Shown one piece after another: positions 44,292 through 52,516 of a stretch of 64,000 nt of DNA. The notes beneath the pieces were generated by a model. That model ran no database searches. It was not told where the DNA came from and saw nothing but the letters and a program-made list of their open reading frames with translations. The first letter of the stretch is position 1. Each line of letters begins with the position of its first letter. The DNA is taken from contig NZ_NCQY01000030.1 of NCBI RefSeq assembly GCF_002894645.1, forward strand, positions 404,325 to 468,324. The letters run 5' to 3'. The position numbers and the translations under genes were made by a program. This stretch comes from Salinibacter altiplanensis (GTDB lineage Bacteria; Bacteroidota; Rhodothermia; Rhodothermales; Salinibacteraceae).

Positions 44292-45671
44292 ATGCCCGAT
44301 GCCCTCCTCCACCGCGCCCTCCAGCACGTTGAGGACTGGGAGCAATCCTGGGGCGACTTCGAGCGCCATCCCTCGCTCGGCGTCAGCCCGGATCGCCTCG
44401 ACAGTGTCTTCGACGAGTACCTGGAGCGGCTGGAGGGCAACTACCCGTTCCACCACCCGCGCTACGCCGGGCAGATGCTGAAGCCGCCCCACCCCGTCGC
44501 CTGTGCGGCGTACGCGGCGGCCCAGCGCATCAACCCCAACAACCACGCGCTCGACGGCGGCCCGCCCACCAGCCAGATGGAGACGGAGGTCGTGGCCGAC
44601 CTGGCCGCCATGCTCGGCCTCCCCGACACCGCCCTCGGCCACCTCACCGGCGGGGGCACGGTGGCTAACCTGGAGGCGCTCTGGGTGGCCCGCGAGCTGC
44701 GTCCGGATCAGGCGGTCGCGGTGGCCGAGAATGCCCATTACACCCACGGCCGCATGAGCGACGTGCTCGACACAGAGGTGGTCCCCGTCTCGGCCGATGC
44801 GCGGGGGCGGATGGACCTGGACAGTCTCGAACGAGCCCTGGAGCAGAATGGCATCGGAACGGTCGTGCTCACCGCCGGAACCACGGGCCTCGGGGTCGTG
44901 GATCCGATCGACGAAGCAATCCCACTCTGCGAGGCGCACGGCACCCGCGTTCACGTCGACGCCGCGTACGGGGGCTTTTTTCGGCTCTTGACGGAGGACG
45001 CGGCGCCCGAGATTGAGGGCTTTCCAGCCGAGCGATTCCGCGCGATTGAAGACGCCGACTCGGTGGCCATCGACCCGCACAAGCATGGCCTCCAGCCCTA
45101 CGGCTGCGGGTGCATCCTCTTCCGCGACCCGGCGGTCGGGCGCTTCTACCAGCACGACTCGCCGTATACCTACTTCACGTCCGACGACCTACACCTGGGC
45201 GAAATCAGTCTGGAGTGCTCGCGACCCGGGGCGGCGGCCGGGGCCCTCTGGTGCACATTGAAGGCCCTCCCCCTGGCTCCGGACGACGGCCTCGGCCCTA
45301 TCCTAACGGCATGCGTGCAGGCGGCCCGGACCTGGACCGAGGCGGTGGAGGCCACCGACGCCCTCCGCGTCGTAGCGCCCCCAGAGACCGACATCGTCTC
45401 GTATGTGCCGGCCACGACAGAATCGTCCCTCTCCGCCGTCCACGAGGCCAGCCAGGCTCTCTTCGACACGGCCATGAACGACCCGGACGATTCCATCTTT
45501 ACCAGCGTCTACCAGCTCTCCGCCGACGCGCTGACGTCCCTCCACCCGTCCCTCACGGCCGATCGGGACGAGGCCGCCGTCCTGCGCAGCGTGCTCATGA
45601 AGCCGGGGCACGAGACGTACGCAGAATCCCTGGTGGAGCGGCTGTCGACCCTTGCCATGGAATCCGTCTAG
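44292..45671 (+). CDS. Group II PLP-dependent decarboxylase
   Basis: A 459-residue PLP enzyme related to, but not a close copy of, the one at 17850-19277. It shows HPRYAGQMLKPPHPVACAAY near residue 55, LTGGGTVANLEALW (phosphate loop) near 118, HVDAAYGGFF (Asp and Ala contacting PLP) and Lys264 in AIDPHKHGLQPYGCGCILF. It has no AADC-type FGFVPGP motif, so it is nearer to the glutamate/tyrosine decarboxylase branch found in archaea and halophiles. The ATG at 44292 is chosen because the 42 codons upstream are not protein-like. The substrate is not assigned. Confidence 0.87.
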   Translation: MPDALLHRALQHVEDWEQSWGDFERHPSLGVSPDRLDSVFDEYLERLEGNYPFHHPRYAGQMLKPPHPVACAAYAAAQRINPNNHALDGGPPTSQMETEVVADLAAMLGLPDTALGHLTGGGTVANLEALWVARELRPDQAVAVAENAHYTHGRMSDVLDTEVVPVSADARGRMDLDSLERALEQNGIGTVVLTAGTTGLGVVDPIDEAIPLCEAHGTRVHVDAAYGGFFRLLTEDAAPEIEGFPAERFRAIEDADSVAIDPHKHGLQPYGCGCILFRDPAVGRFYQHDSPYTYFTSDDLHLGEISLECSRPGAAAGALWCTLKALPLAPDDGLGPILTACVQAARTWTEAVEATDALRVVAPPETDIVSYVPATTESSLSAVHEASQALFDTAMNDPDDSIFTSVYQLSADALTSLHPSLTADRDEAAVLRSVLMKPGHETYAESLVERLSTLAMESV

Positions 45672-45735
45672 CTAATTTGCCTCCGAACGGGTGAGGGAAT
45701 TTCGTGTCGCGTGTTTCGTAGCTGCCTCTGCCCCT

Positions 45736-46278
45736 CTATTTCACGACCGTGACTGTGCCGCGTGAGATGAAAGCGTTCGGGTACTCCTTCTGCACGAGTG
45801 CAAGCGCGTCTTCGGCGGCGTCCCGCTCGGCAAAGGCCCCCACCCGCACCCGATAGTAGGGCTGCGAGTACTGAACCACGATGGGCGGATCACTTCCCAG
45901 CACGGAGGCCGAGTCCTGGCCCTTCTGGTTCTCCCACCACTGCCGCACCTGCTCCCGGAAGTCTTGCGCCGCCTGCTTGTCCCGCGCCGAAAACACCTGC
46001 ACTCGAAAGCCCTCAACGGTCTGCTGCACGCCCTCGTCCGCCCGCCCCTGCAACAGCCGATCAGGCACCTGATGAGTCACCTCCACGGTGCGCTTCGGGG
46101 GGCGCGCGTCGTAGGCCGACGGATCGAACGTCTCGTACTCGGCCACTGGGGCTGCCTCCTCTGCGGAGCCCGGCCCAGGCTCCGCGGGGCCGCCCTGGCC
46201 AGAGGTCTGCGACGTGCCGGTGCAGGCACACAGTGCGACCGCCAGCGCGGCGATTGAAAGAGGCGAATGGACACGCAT
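45736..46278 (-). CDS. SPOR-domain lipoprotein
   Basis: A 180-residue protein. Residues 1-19 are a lipoprotein signal with Cys in VALCACTG. A Gly/Pro/Glu-rich linker follows. The C-terminal 80 residues form a SPOR fold: EGFRVQVFSARDKQAAQDF, then YYRVRVGAFAERDAAEDAL and EYPNAFISRGTVTVV, the pattern that binds denuded peptidoglycan glycan strands at division sites. It lies convergent with the decarboxylase and upstream of the aldehyde dehydrogenase genes on the same strand. A structural envelope role is the natural reading. Confidence 0.88.
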   Translation of the reverse strand: MRVHSPLSIAALAVALCACTGTSQTSGQGGPAEPGPGSAEEAAPVAEYETFDPSAYDARPPKRTVEVTHQVPDRLLQGRADEGVQQTVEGFRVQVFSARDKQAAQDFREQVRQWWENQKGQDSASVLGSDPPIVVQYSQPYYRVRVGAFAERDAAEDALALVQKEYPNAFISRGTVTVVK

Positions 46279-46326
46279 GGAAGGGGGAGAATTGGCAAAA
46301 GAATGTCTGTCAGGGCGTCGGGTCCC

Positions 46327-47217
46327 CTAGCGACCGACCGGGTGCCACGTGGTCTTGACCTCCACGAACGGCACGATCCAGTAGGGCGACTGACTCTCAT
46401 CGGCCCGCCACTCAGTGGGCGACCGATCCGACCGAAACTCCATCCGCGTGACGCTCTCCGCGCCCTCCCGCTCCAGAATGGTCCGCTCTTCGGTCGACGC
46501 CCCCACGCTCAGGATTGCGTCCACGTCGCGGTGCCCGCCCACATGTCCCCGAAGCTCTTCCCGGGAGCCCGTAAGGATGTTGACGACGCCGCCGGGAAGG
46601 TCGCTCGTGTCGAGCACTTCCGCGAGGTCGAGGGCCAGCGTCGGGGCGTCGTTCTCCACGAGGAGGATGACCGTGTTGCCGGGCACAATGATCGGGGCCA
46701 TGCAGGAGACGAGCCCGAGGAGCGGCGCACTCTGGGGGCAAAAGGCAGCGACGACGCCCGACGGCTCCGGGACCGAGAAGTCGAAGTGCGAGCTCGCCAC
46801 CGGATTGATGCTCCCGAACACCTGCGCGAATTTGTCGGTCCAGCCCGCGTAGTAGACGAGCCGATCGATCGCTGCGTCCACCTCCGCCACGGCCGCCCCG
46901 GAATCGTAGCCGGCCGTCTCGACCAGGGTGTCGACGAACGCCTGCCGGCGAGATTCCAGCATCTCGCCCATACGGTACAGGATCTGCCCCCGGTTGAAGG
47001 CACTCCGCCCCGCCCAGCCATCGTGGGCGTCGCGGGCCGCCACTACTGCATTCCGAAAGTCTTTGCGCGACGCGCGACAGATGTTGGCCACGAATTCGTC
47101 TTGATGGTCGGTGGCGGTTATGTATCGTCCGCTTTCGGTTCGGGGGAAGCCCCCGCCGATGTAGAGCTTGCGGGTTTTGTAGACGGGGAGCCGTTCGTGG
47201 GCGTCTGTGGCTGCCAT
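46327..47217 (-). CDS. Truncated aldehyde dehydrogenase-like protein without catalytic cysteine (ALDH16 C-domain-like)
   Basis: A 296-residue protein with the N-terminal, NAD-binding half of an ALDH fold: KLYIGGGFPRTESGRY, AHDGWAGRSAFNRGQILYRM, LVYYAGWTDKFAQVFGS (a strong ALDH motif), PGNTVILLVE and DLPGGVVNILTG. It stops after the ELGGK-equivalent place and ends with its own short tail, so the catalytic Cys domain is absent. The tail SPYWIVPFVEVKTTWHPVG differs from any ALDH C-terminus. Its ATG lies 100 bases inside the preceding dehydrogenase gene, in a different frame. Together the two resemble the two-domain ALDH16 family in split form. Confidence 0.82.
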   Translation of the reverse strand: MAATDAHERLPVYKTRKLYIGGGFPRTESGRYITATDHQDEFVANICRASRKDFRNAVVAARDAHDGWAGRSAFNRGQILYRMGEMLESRRQAFVDTLVETAGYDSGAAVAEVDAAIDRLVYYAGWTDKFAQVFGSINPVASSHFDFSVPEPSGVVAAFCPQSAPLLGLVSCMAPIIVPGNTVILLVENDAPTLALDLAEVLDTSDLPGGVVNILTGSREELRGHVGGHRDVDAILSVGASTEERTILEREGAESVTRMEFRSDRSPTEWRADESQSPYWIVPFVEVKTTWHPVGR

Positions 47218-48707
47218 GACTGCGATGGAAGTTCAAGGTACGGAAGAAGACCGTGGACGCCCCCCTCGCGGCCGAAGCCGCTTTCCTTGTAGCCGCCGAA
47301 GGGGCTGGCGGGATCGAACTTGTTGTAGGTGTTGCCCCAGACCACGCCGCTTTTCAGCGCCTGTGAGATGGAGAAGAGTTTCGAGCCCTTGTCGCTCCAA
47401 ATGCCGGAGGCAAGGCCGTACTCGGTGTTGTTGGCCCGCTCAACCGCCTCTTCGGGGGTACGGAACGTGCTGACCGACAGGACGGGGCCAAAAATCTCCT
47501 CCTGCGCAATCCGGTGCGACTGGGTCACGTTGGTGAAGAACGTAGGCGGAAACCAAAAGCCATTCTCCGGCAGGTCGCACTCGGGCTGAAACTTGTCTGC
47601 TCCCTCCTGCTCGCCGATGTCTACAAGGCGCCGGATCTTCTCCAGCTGCTGTTGCGAGTTGATGGCCCCGATGTCCGTGTTCTTGTCCAACGGATGGCCC
47701 ACCCGGAGCGTCGCGATGCGATCGCGTAGCTTTTGGGTCACCTCCTCGGCGACGCTCTCCTGTACCAGCAGCCGCGACCCGGCGCAGCACACGTGCCCCT
47801 GGTTGAAGTAGATGCCATCGACGATGCCCTCGACGGCCTGATCGATCGGCGCGTCCTCGAAGACGATGTTCGCCCCCTTCCCGCCCAGCTCCAGCGTGAG
47901 GCGCTTCTGCGAGCCGGCCAGCTGCTTCTGGATGTGCTTGCCGACCTCGGTGGAGCCGGTAAACGCGATCTTGTCGACCTCAGGGTGCTCAACGAGGGCG
48001 GAGCCCACCCCGCCGGCGCCCTGCACGATGTTGACCACGCCGGGCGGGAGGCCCGCCTCTTGGATGACCTCCGCGAGCTTGAGGGCCGTGAGGGGGGTGG
48101 TCTCGGCGGGCTTCAGCACGACCGTGTTGCCGGTGGCAAGGGCCGGGGCCAGCTTCCACGCCGCCATCAGGAGCGGGAAGTTCCAGGGGATGATCTGGCC
48201 ACAGACGCCCAGCGAGCGGGGTCGACCTGGGCCCGGAAGGGCGTATTCCAGCTTGTCGGCCCACCCGGCGTAGTGGAAGAAGTGGGCCGCCACGAGCGGG
48301 ATGTCCATGTCGCGCGACTCACGGATCGGCTTGCCCCCGTCCATCGACTCCAGCACCGCAAACTCACGCGACTTCTCTTTGATCATTCGCCCGATGCGGT
48401 AGAGGTACTTCGCCCGCTCTTTGCCGGGCAGGTCGCGCCAGTGCGACTCGTAGGCGGTGCGGGCCGCCAACACCGCGTCGTCGACGGTCTGCTCATCGGC
48501 AAGGCCGACCTCGGCAATCGTCTCCTCCGTGGCCGGATTGATCGACGGAAAATACTCGTCTGTGTCCCGGAACGCCCCGTCGACGAACGCACCGTAGCGG
48601 TCCTCCAGGCGCACGTGGTCGGCGGACTGCGGCGCGGGGGCGTACTCCCACTCGTCACCGAAGAGCAGCTCGCGGGCGGTGTCGGGGGCAGCCTCTAGTT
48701 CACTCAT
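47118..48707 (-). CDS. Aldehyde dehydrogenase (active, ALDH superfamily)
   Basis: A 529-residue NAD(P)+-dependent enzyme. It has the FVDGAF start of the family, PWNFPLLMAAWKLAPALATG for cofactor binding, GSTEVGK (Rossmann loop), LELGGKGANIVF with the general-base Glu, and the nucleophile in FNQGHVCCAGSRL (Cys307 or Cys308). It ends GGYKESGFGREGG and then has a 35-residue Pro/Ser/Thr/Ala tail that overlaps the next gene. It lies 160 bases downstream of deoC on the same strand, so oxidation of acetaldehyde from deoxyribose phosphate cleavage is a good guess. The ATG at 48707 is preferred to one three codons earlier. Confidence 0.93.
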   Translation of the reverse strand: MSELEAAPDTARELLFGDEWEYAPAPQSADHVRLEDRYGAFVDGAFRDTDEYFPSINPATEETIAEVGLADEQTVDDAVLAARTAYESHWRDLPGKERAKYLYRIGRMIKEKSREFAVLESMDGGKPIRESRDMDIPLVAAHFFHYAGWADKLEYALPGPGRPRSLGVCGQIIPWNFPLLMAAWKLAPALATGNTVVLKPAETTPLTALKLAEVIQEAGLPPGVVNIVQGAGGVGSALVEHPEVDKIAFTGSTEVGKHIQKQLAGSQKRLTLELGGKGANIVFEDAPIDQAVEGIVDGIYFNQGHVCCAGSRLLVQESVAEEVTQKLRDRIATLRVGHPLDKNTDIGAINSQQQLEKIRRLVDIGEQEGADKFQPECDLPENGFWFPPTFFTNVTQSHRIAQEEIFGPVLSVSTFRTPEEAVERANNTEYGLASGIWSDKGSKLFSISQALKSGVVWGNTYNKFDPASPFGGYKESGFGREGGVHGLLPYLELPSQSWQPQTPTNGSPSTKPASSTSAGASPEPKADDT

Positions 48708-48867
48708 ACGCTTCAAGCGAATGATGCAGAATCAGTTACGTCAAACGTGCTCAGCAAAGGCAGCGCGAAGTATTTCGTGCTGCGTACGTCGTGTTGTTCG
48801 TCCACCTGCGCAATGCGCAACACAAAACGACATTCAGAGCACCGGGCTCAGGCGTTCTTCGGAAAGA

Positions 48868-49779
48868 TCAGCCCAGGGAAAGATATCGTTTCGAATAGTA
48901 CCGCCCATACTGTTCCTTCTCCAGTTGCAGAAGCAGATCGTTGAGCAGGGACGACGCCCCAATGCGAAACCGCTCGGGGGTCAGCCATGCGTCGCCGAGC
49001 ACCTCTTTGACCATGACGAGGTACCGGAGGGCCGGCTTCGCCTTCCGGATGCCCCCCGCCGGCTTCATGCCGACCTCGCGGCCCGTCTCCCGGTAGTAGT
49101 CGCGGATGGCCTCCAGCATCACGAGCGTCACCGGCATGGTGGCCGCGGGCTTGACCTTGCCGGTGGAGGTCTTAATGAAGTCGGCCCCGGCGTCCATCGC
49201 GATGCGACTCGCAAGGCGGACCGCGTCGTAGGTTTCCAGCTCGCCGGTCTCCAGAATCACCTTCAGGTGCTTCTCCCCCGACGCCTCCACCAGCGCACTG
49301 ATCTCGCGGTGGACCCGCGCGTACTCACCGGACAGAAAGGCGTTGCGGCTGAGCACCACGTCGATCTCATCGGCCCCGGCGTCCCGGACCCGCTCCACCT
49401 CGTCCACCCGCTCGTCGAGTGCGGCCTGTCCGCTCGGAAAGTAGCTGGCCACCGAGGCAACCCGAATGTCCGTGCCTTCCACATGCTCGCGGGCCACCGG
49501 CACCATCGGCGGGTACACACAGACCGCCCCGACGGAGGGGTGGTCCTGACTGCTGCCAGGATCGGGCGTGCGGGCCTTCTGGCAAAGCGATTTCACCTTG
49601 CCCGGCGTATCGGCCCCCTCTAGCGTCGTCAGGTCCAGCATCGCGATGAGCCGCGTCAGCCCCTCCACCTTGGCCTCCTTCTTGATGCTGCGGCTGGCGA
49701 GGCGGGCAGCACGCTCTTGAGCGGCCACCTCGTCGACGGTGGGCACCTGTGGGGGGCGATACGCAGCAGGCCGTGGCAT
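48868..49779 (-). CDS. deoC: Deoxyribose-phosphate aldolase
   Basis: A 303-residue class I aldolase that cleaves 2-deoxyribose 5-phosphate into glyceraldehyde 3-phosphate and acetaldehyde. The Schiff-base lysine is in GADFIKTSTGKVKPAAT, the second conserved lysine in VGMKPAGGIRK, and the family's LDLTTLEGADTPGKVKSLCQKA, VCVYPPMV and DEIDVVLSRNAFLSG blocks are in place. It is about 50 residues longer than many DeoC proteins owing to an N-terminal extension (MPRPAAYRPPQVPTVDEV). It is the first gene of a three-gene cluster with the aldehyde dehydrogenases, which points to use of deoxynucleosides or extracellular DNA. Confidence 0.95.
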   Translation of the reverse strand: MPRPAAYRPPQVPTVDEVAAQERAARLASRSIKKEAKVEGLTRLIAMLDLTTLEGADTPGKVKSLCQKARTPDPGSSQDHPSVGAVCVYPPMVPVAREHVEGTDIRVASVASYFPSGQAALDERVDEVERVRDAGADEIDVVLSRNAFLSGEYARVHREISALVEASGEKHLKVILETGELETYDAVRLASRIAMDAGADFIKTSTGKVKPAATMPVTLVMLEAIRDYYRETGREVGMKPAGGIRKAKPALRYLVMVKEVLGDAWLTPERFRIGASSLLNDLLLQLEKEQYGRYYSKRYLSLG

Positions 49780-49882
49780 AGGGGAGGCAGAATTGTGCCA
49801 AAGGGGTGTTCGAGAGGATGCTCCGGTCAGATCTCAAAACGGGTTGGACCCCGGACCGATCCCCACGCAGTTTGAGAGGCCG

Positions 49883-51277
49883 CTACCGGTCCACGACCTC
49901 GTCGAGGTTATAGCGCTTGCGCTTGTCCCAAAGCGTCTTCTTGGAGATGCCGAGATCGTCCGCAATGTCGGCGTAGCTGTCGTCCAACCGGGTTTCGAGG
50001 GTGCGACGGATGTAGGCCCTCTCTACGTCCTTGAGGGTCTGGCCGAGAGCAAACTGAAACCCGTTGTTGCCCACGGGCTGTTCCCGGTCGTCGAGGCGAC
50101 TGGGCGGGGCGAGGGTCAGGTCCTCCGCCTCGATCCGGTCGCCATCCACAAAAATCATGGCCCGCTCAATGACGTTCCGGAGCTCGCGGACGTTGCCGGG
50201 CCAGGTGTGATTCAGCAGCTTTTCCCGTGCCGGATTTGCAACGCCGTTCACGTCGCGCCCGAACTCTCGGTTAAATTCGGAGATGATGTGCTTGCCGATC
50301 AGCAGTACGTCGTCCCCCATCGAGCGCAGCTGTGGCATCTTGACGTTTACGACGTTGATGCGGAAGAACAAGTCTTTCCGGAATTTGTCCTCCTGGACGC
50401 TCTTTTCAAGGTCGGAGTTGGTGGCGCAGAGGATCCGCACGTCGGCGCTTTTGTCCTCCACCCCCCCAAGGCGCCGGAACTCGCGGCTTTCCAGGAACGA
50501 GAGCAGCTTCGCCTGCAGGGCGAGGCTCATCGAGTCAATTTCGTCGAGGAACAGGGTGCCCCCGTCGGCCACCTCAATCAGGCCCTCCTTCGAGTCGCGC
50601 GCGTCGGTGAAGGCCCCCTCCTCGTAGCCAAACAGTTCGGCCTCGAGCAGATTATCGGGGAGGGAGGCGCAGTCGATGTCCGTAAACGCCGCCTCGGCCC
50701 GCGGGGAGTTGTAGTGGAGGGTCTTGGCCGCCAGGTTCTTTCCGGTGCCCGTCTCACCGGTAAAAAGCACCGTCGTGTTTGACGCATTGCGGAGCGTTTC
50801 GAGAGTCTCCCGCACCTCCATGATCGGCTCGCTCTCGCCCAGTATGCCCTCGATGGGATACTGCTTCTGCTTCTCGGTTTTGATCTGCTTGAGCTCCTGC
50901 TGCGCCCCGTACAGCTCAATGGCCTTCTCCAGCAGGGCCCGCATCTCTTCCAAGTTGACGGGCTTCTCGAGGTAGTGAAACGCCCCCTGCCGCATGGCCT
51001 CTACGGCCGTCTGCACCGACGAGTGGGCCGTCATGATGATGATGGGCACGTCGAGCTCCCGCTCGCCCAGGTTTTCCATCAGCTCCACCCCGTCCATCTC
51101 GGGCATGATCATGTCCGTCACGACCACGTCGGGCTCCTCACTGCCCTCGTCGAGGGCCTCCAGAAGCGAGTTCGGATTCACGAAGGCATCGACGTCGTAG
51201 CCATCTCGCTCCAGTACGTTGCTGAACAAGTTGCCAATTTTCGGCTCGTCGTCGACAACGAAAATCCGCTTGCTCAT
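49883..51277 (-). CDS. Sigma-54-dependent response regulator (NtrC family)
   Basis: A 464-residue regulator. The receiver domain (1-120) has the acidic pocket at 9-11 (VDDE), phosphorylated Asp55 in VVVTDMIMPEMDG, a Thr in IIMTAHSS and Lys in YLEKPVNLEEM. The AAA+ domain (about 150-380) has Walker A GETGTGKNLA, Walker B GGTLFLDEID, and an L1 loop reading GAFTDA where the classic motif is GAFTGA. A FIS-type helix-turn-helix ends the protein (DSYADIADDLGISKKTLWDKRKR). It activates sigma-54 promoters after phosphorylation. No histidine kinase lies next to it. The ATG at 51277 gives the normal MSKRIFVVDDEPK start. Confidence 0.94.
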   Translation of the reverse strand: MSKRIFVVDDEPKIGNLFSNVLERDGYDVDAFVNPNSLLEALDEGSEEPDVVVTDMIMPEMDGVELMENLGERELDVPIIIMTAHSSVQTAVEAMRQGAFHYLEKPVNLEEMRALLEKAIELYGAQQELKQIKTEKQKQYPIEGILGESEPIMEVRETLETLRNASNTTVLFTGETGTGKNLAAKTLHYNSPRAEAAFTDIDCASLPDNLLEAELFGYEEGAFTDARDSKEGLIEVADGGTLFLDEIDSMSLALQAKLLSFLESREFRRLGGVEDKSADVRILCATNSDLEKSVQEDKFRKDLFFRINVVNVKMPQLRSMGDDVLLIGKHIISEFNREFGRDVNGVANPAREKLLNHTWPGNVRELRNVIERAMIFVDGDRIEAEDLTLAPPSRLDDREQPVGNNGFQFALGQTLKDVERAYIRRTLETRLDDSYADIADDLGISKKTLWDKRKRYNLDEVVDR

Positions 51278-51535
51278 AAAAATCCTGGGGGCTCTGCACC
51301 AATGATGGACCGGGCCGGGCGTGCCGTTTTCACCCGCGACGGCTGACTTTGCTTTGAAGAAGAGATAACTAATGTAAAGAGTGTCCTCCTCCCTGTCCAG
51401 CGCACCGGGAGATTCTTTGATTTTGCGTCGACTGCCCCGTCGGTGCGGGGCGCCGTGGCCCATCCTCCGCCAACACCTTCCCCACCCCGCAGTACAAGCG
51501 AGGCCGGAATCAACTTTTCCACTTTGCTTCCCTCC

Positions 51536-52516
51536 ATGACCCATCGCTCCATTGGGCTTTTGCTTCTGGTCGTCGTGCTGACGGGCGGGTGCGGAGACGC
51601 CGCTCCCGATGAGGCCTCTCGGACCGTCGTCGACGACCTCGATCGGACTGTTGCCCTCGCCCCATCCGTCCGACGGACAGTCTCCCTCGCGCCCAACCTT
51701 ACCGAGATCGCCTACGCCGCCGGCGCCGGAGACCGGCTGGTAGCCATCACGTCGTCGGGCAATTATCCGCCGCCGGTCGACACCCTTCCCCACGTGAGCG
51801 CCCTGCCCATTGACTTCGAGGCCGTGGCGGCACAGGAGCCGGACCTCGTGCTGGCCACCGATCAGATCAACGCGCCCGGCGACACGGACACGTTCGAAGC
51901 CCTCGACGTGCCGATCTACTTCTTCTCCTTCGGGTCGGTGAACGACATCCTGTCCGGCATCGAGACCATGGGGCAGCTCTTGGGGACCGAGGCCGCCGCC
52001 GCGGACAGTGCCGAAGCGCTGCGATCCTCCCTCGATGCCCTTCGTGCCCGTACTGACTCGATTCCGGACGCGAAGCGGCCCCGCGTGCTCGTGCTGGTCG
52101 GAGACGATACGCTCTACAGCTTCGGTCGCGGAAGCTACGTGCATACACTGGTAGAGGCGGCCGGCGGGACAAGCATTACCGCCGACATCGAGAATCAGGC
52201 CCCGACGCTCAGTGACGAGTACGTTCTTCAGGAGAAACCGGACGTGATTCTTGGGCTGTGGGGCCCCGACTACGACCCGAATCGTCTGCTCGACCTCCAT
52301 CCGACGTGGGACGTGGTGCCGGCCCTCCAGAACGACCGTGTCTTCAGCGTCCCTACGTCGCTCATCGCCCGTCCTGGCCCGCGCGTCCTGCGAGGCACCC
52401 GCCTGCTGGCCCGATCCCTGCACCCCGACCGCTTTTCGGGCACGCCGGACTCTATTGGGCACGCGCCCTCTTCTTCCGCCCCTTCTCCTTCGACGTCGCC
52501 CTCCACGGCTCCATGA
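51536..52516 (+). CDS. Periplasmic-binding lipoprotein of a B12/iron-type ABC transporter (BtuF-like)
   Basis: A 326-residue class III binding protein. The signal peptide ends in a lipobox (VVLTGGCGD, Cys near residue 18). Two lobes follow: VRRTVSLAPNLTEIAYAAGAGD, then ALPIDFEAVAAQEPDLVLA in the first lobe and LVEAAGGTSITADIENQAPTLSDEYVL and KPDVILGLWGPDYDP in the second, the layout of BtuF/FhuD proteins for cobalamin, haem or siderophores. Its stop overlaps the permease ATG by four bases (ATGA). The C-terminus is a Ser/Pro-rich tail. The ligand is not certain. No cobalamin riboswitch is recognised in the 258 bases upstream. Confidence 0.85.
   Translation: MTHRSIGLLLLVVVLTGGCGDAAPDEASRTVVDDLDRTVALAPSVRRTVSLAPNLTEIAYAAGAGDRLVAITSSGNYPPPVDTLPHVSALPIDFEAVAAQEPDLVLATDQINAPGDTDTFEALDVPIYFFSFGSVNDILSGIETMGQLLGTEAAAADSAEALRSSLDALRARTDSIPDAKRPRVLVLVGDDTLYSFGRGSYVHTLVEAAGGTSITADIENQAPTLSDEYVLQEKPDVILGLWGPDYDPNRLLDLHPTWDVVPALQNDRVFSVPTSLIARPGPRVLRGTRLLARSLHPDRFSGTPDSIGHAPSSSAPSPSTSPSTAP

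Noticed and set aside
51278-51535. Cobalamin riboswitch upstream of the BtuF-like gene
   Set aside because: No B12-box-like sequence or the expected GGGAA and GGTGC blocks could be found.
49883-52462. N-terminal extension of the NtrC-type regulator to 859 codons
   Set aside because: The upstream part is antisense to the binding-protein gene and is not protein-like. The receiver domain begins properly at 51277.
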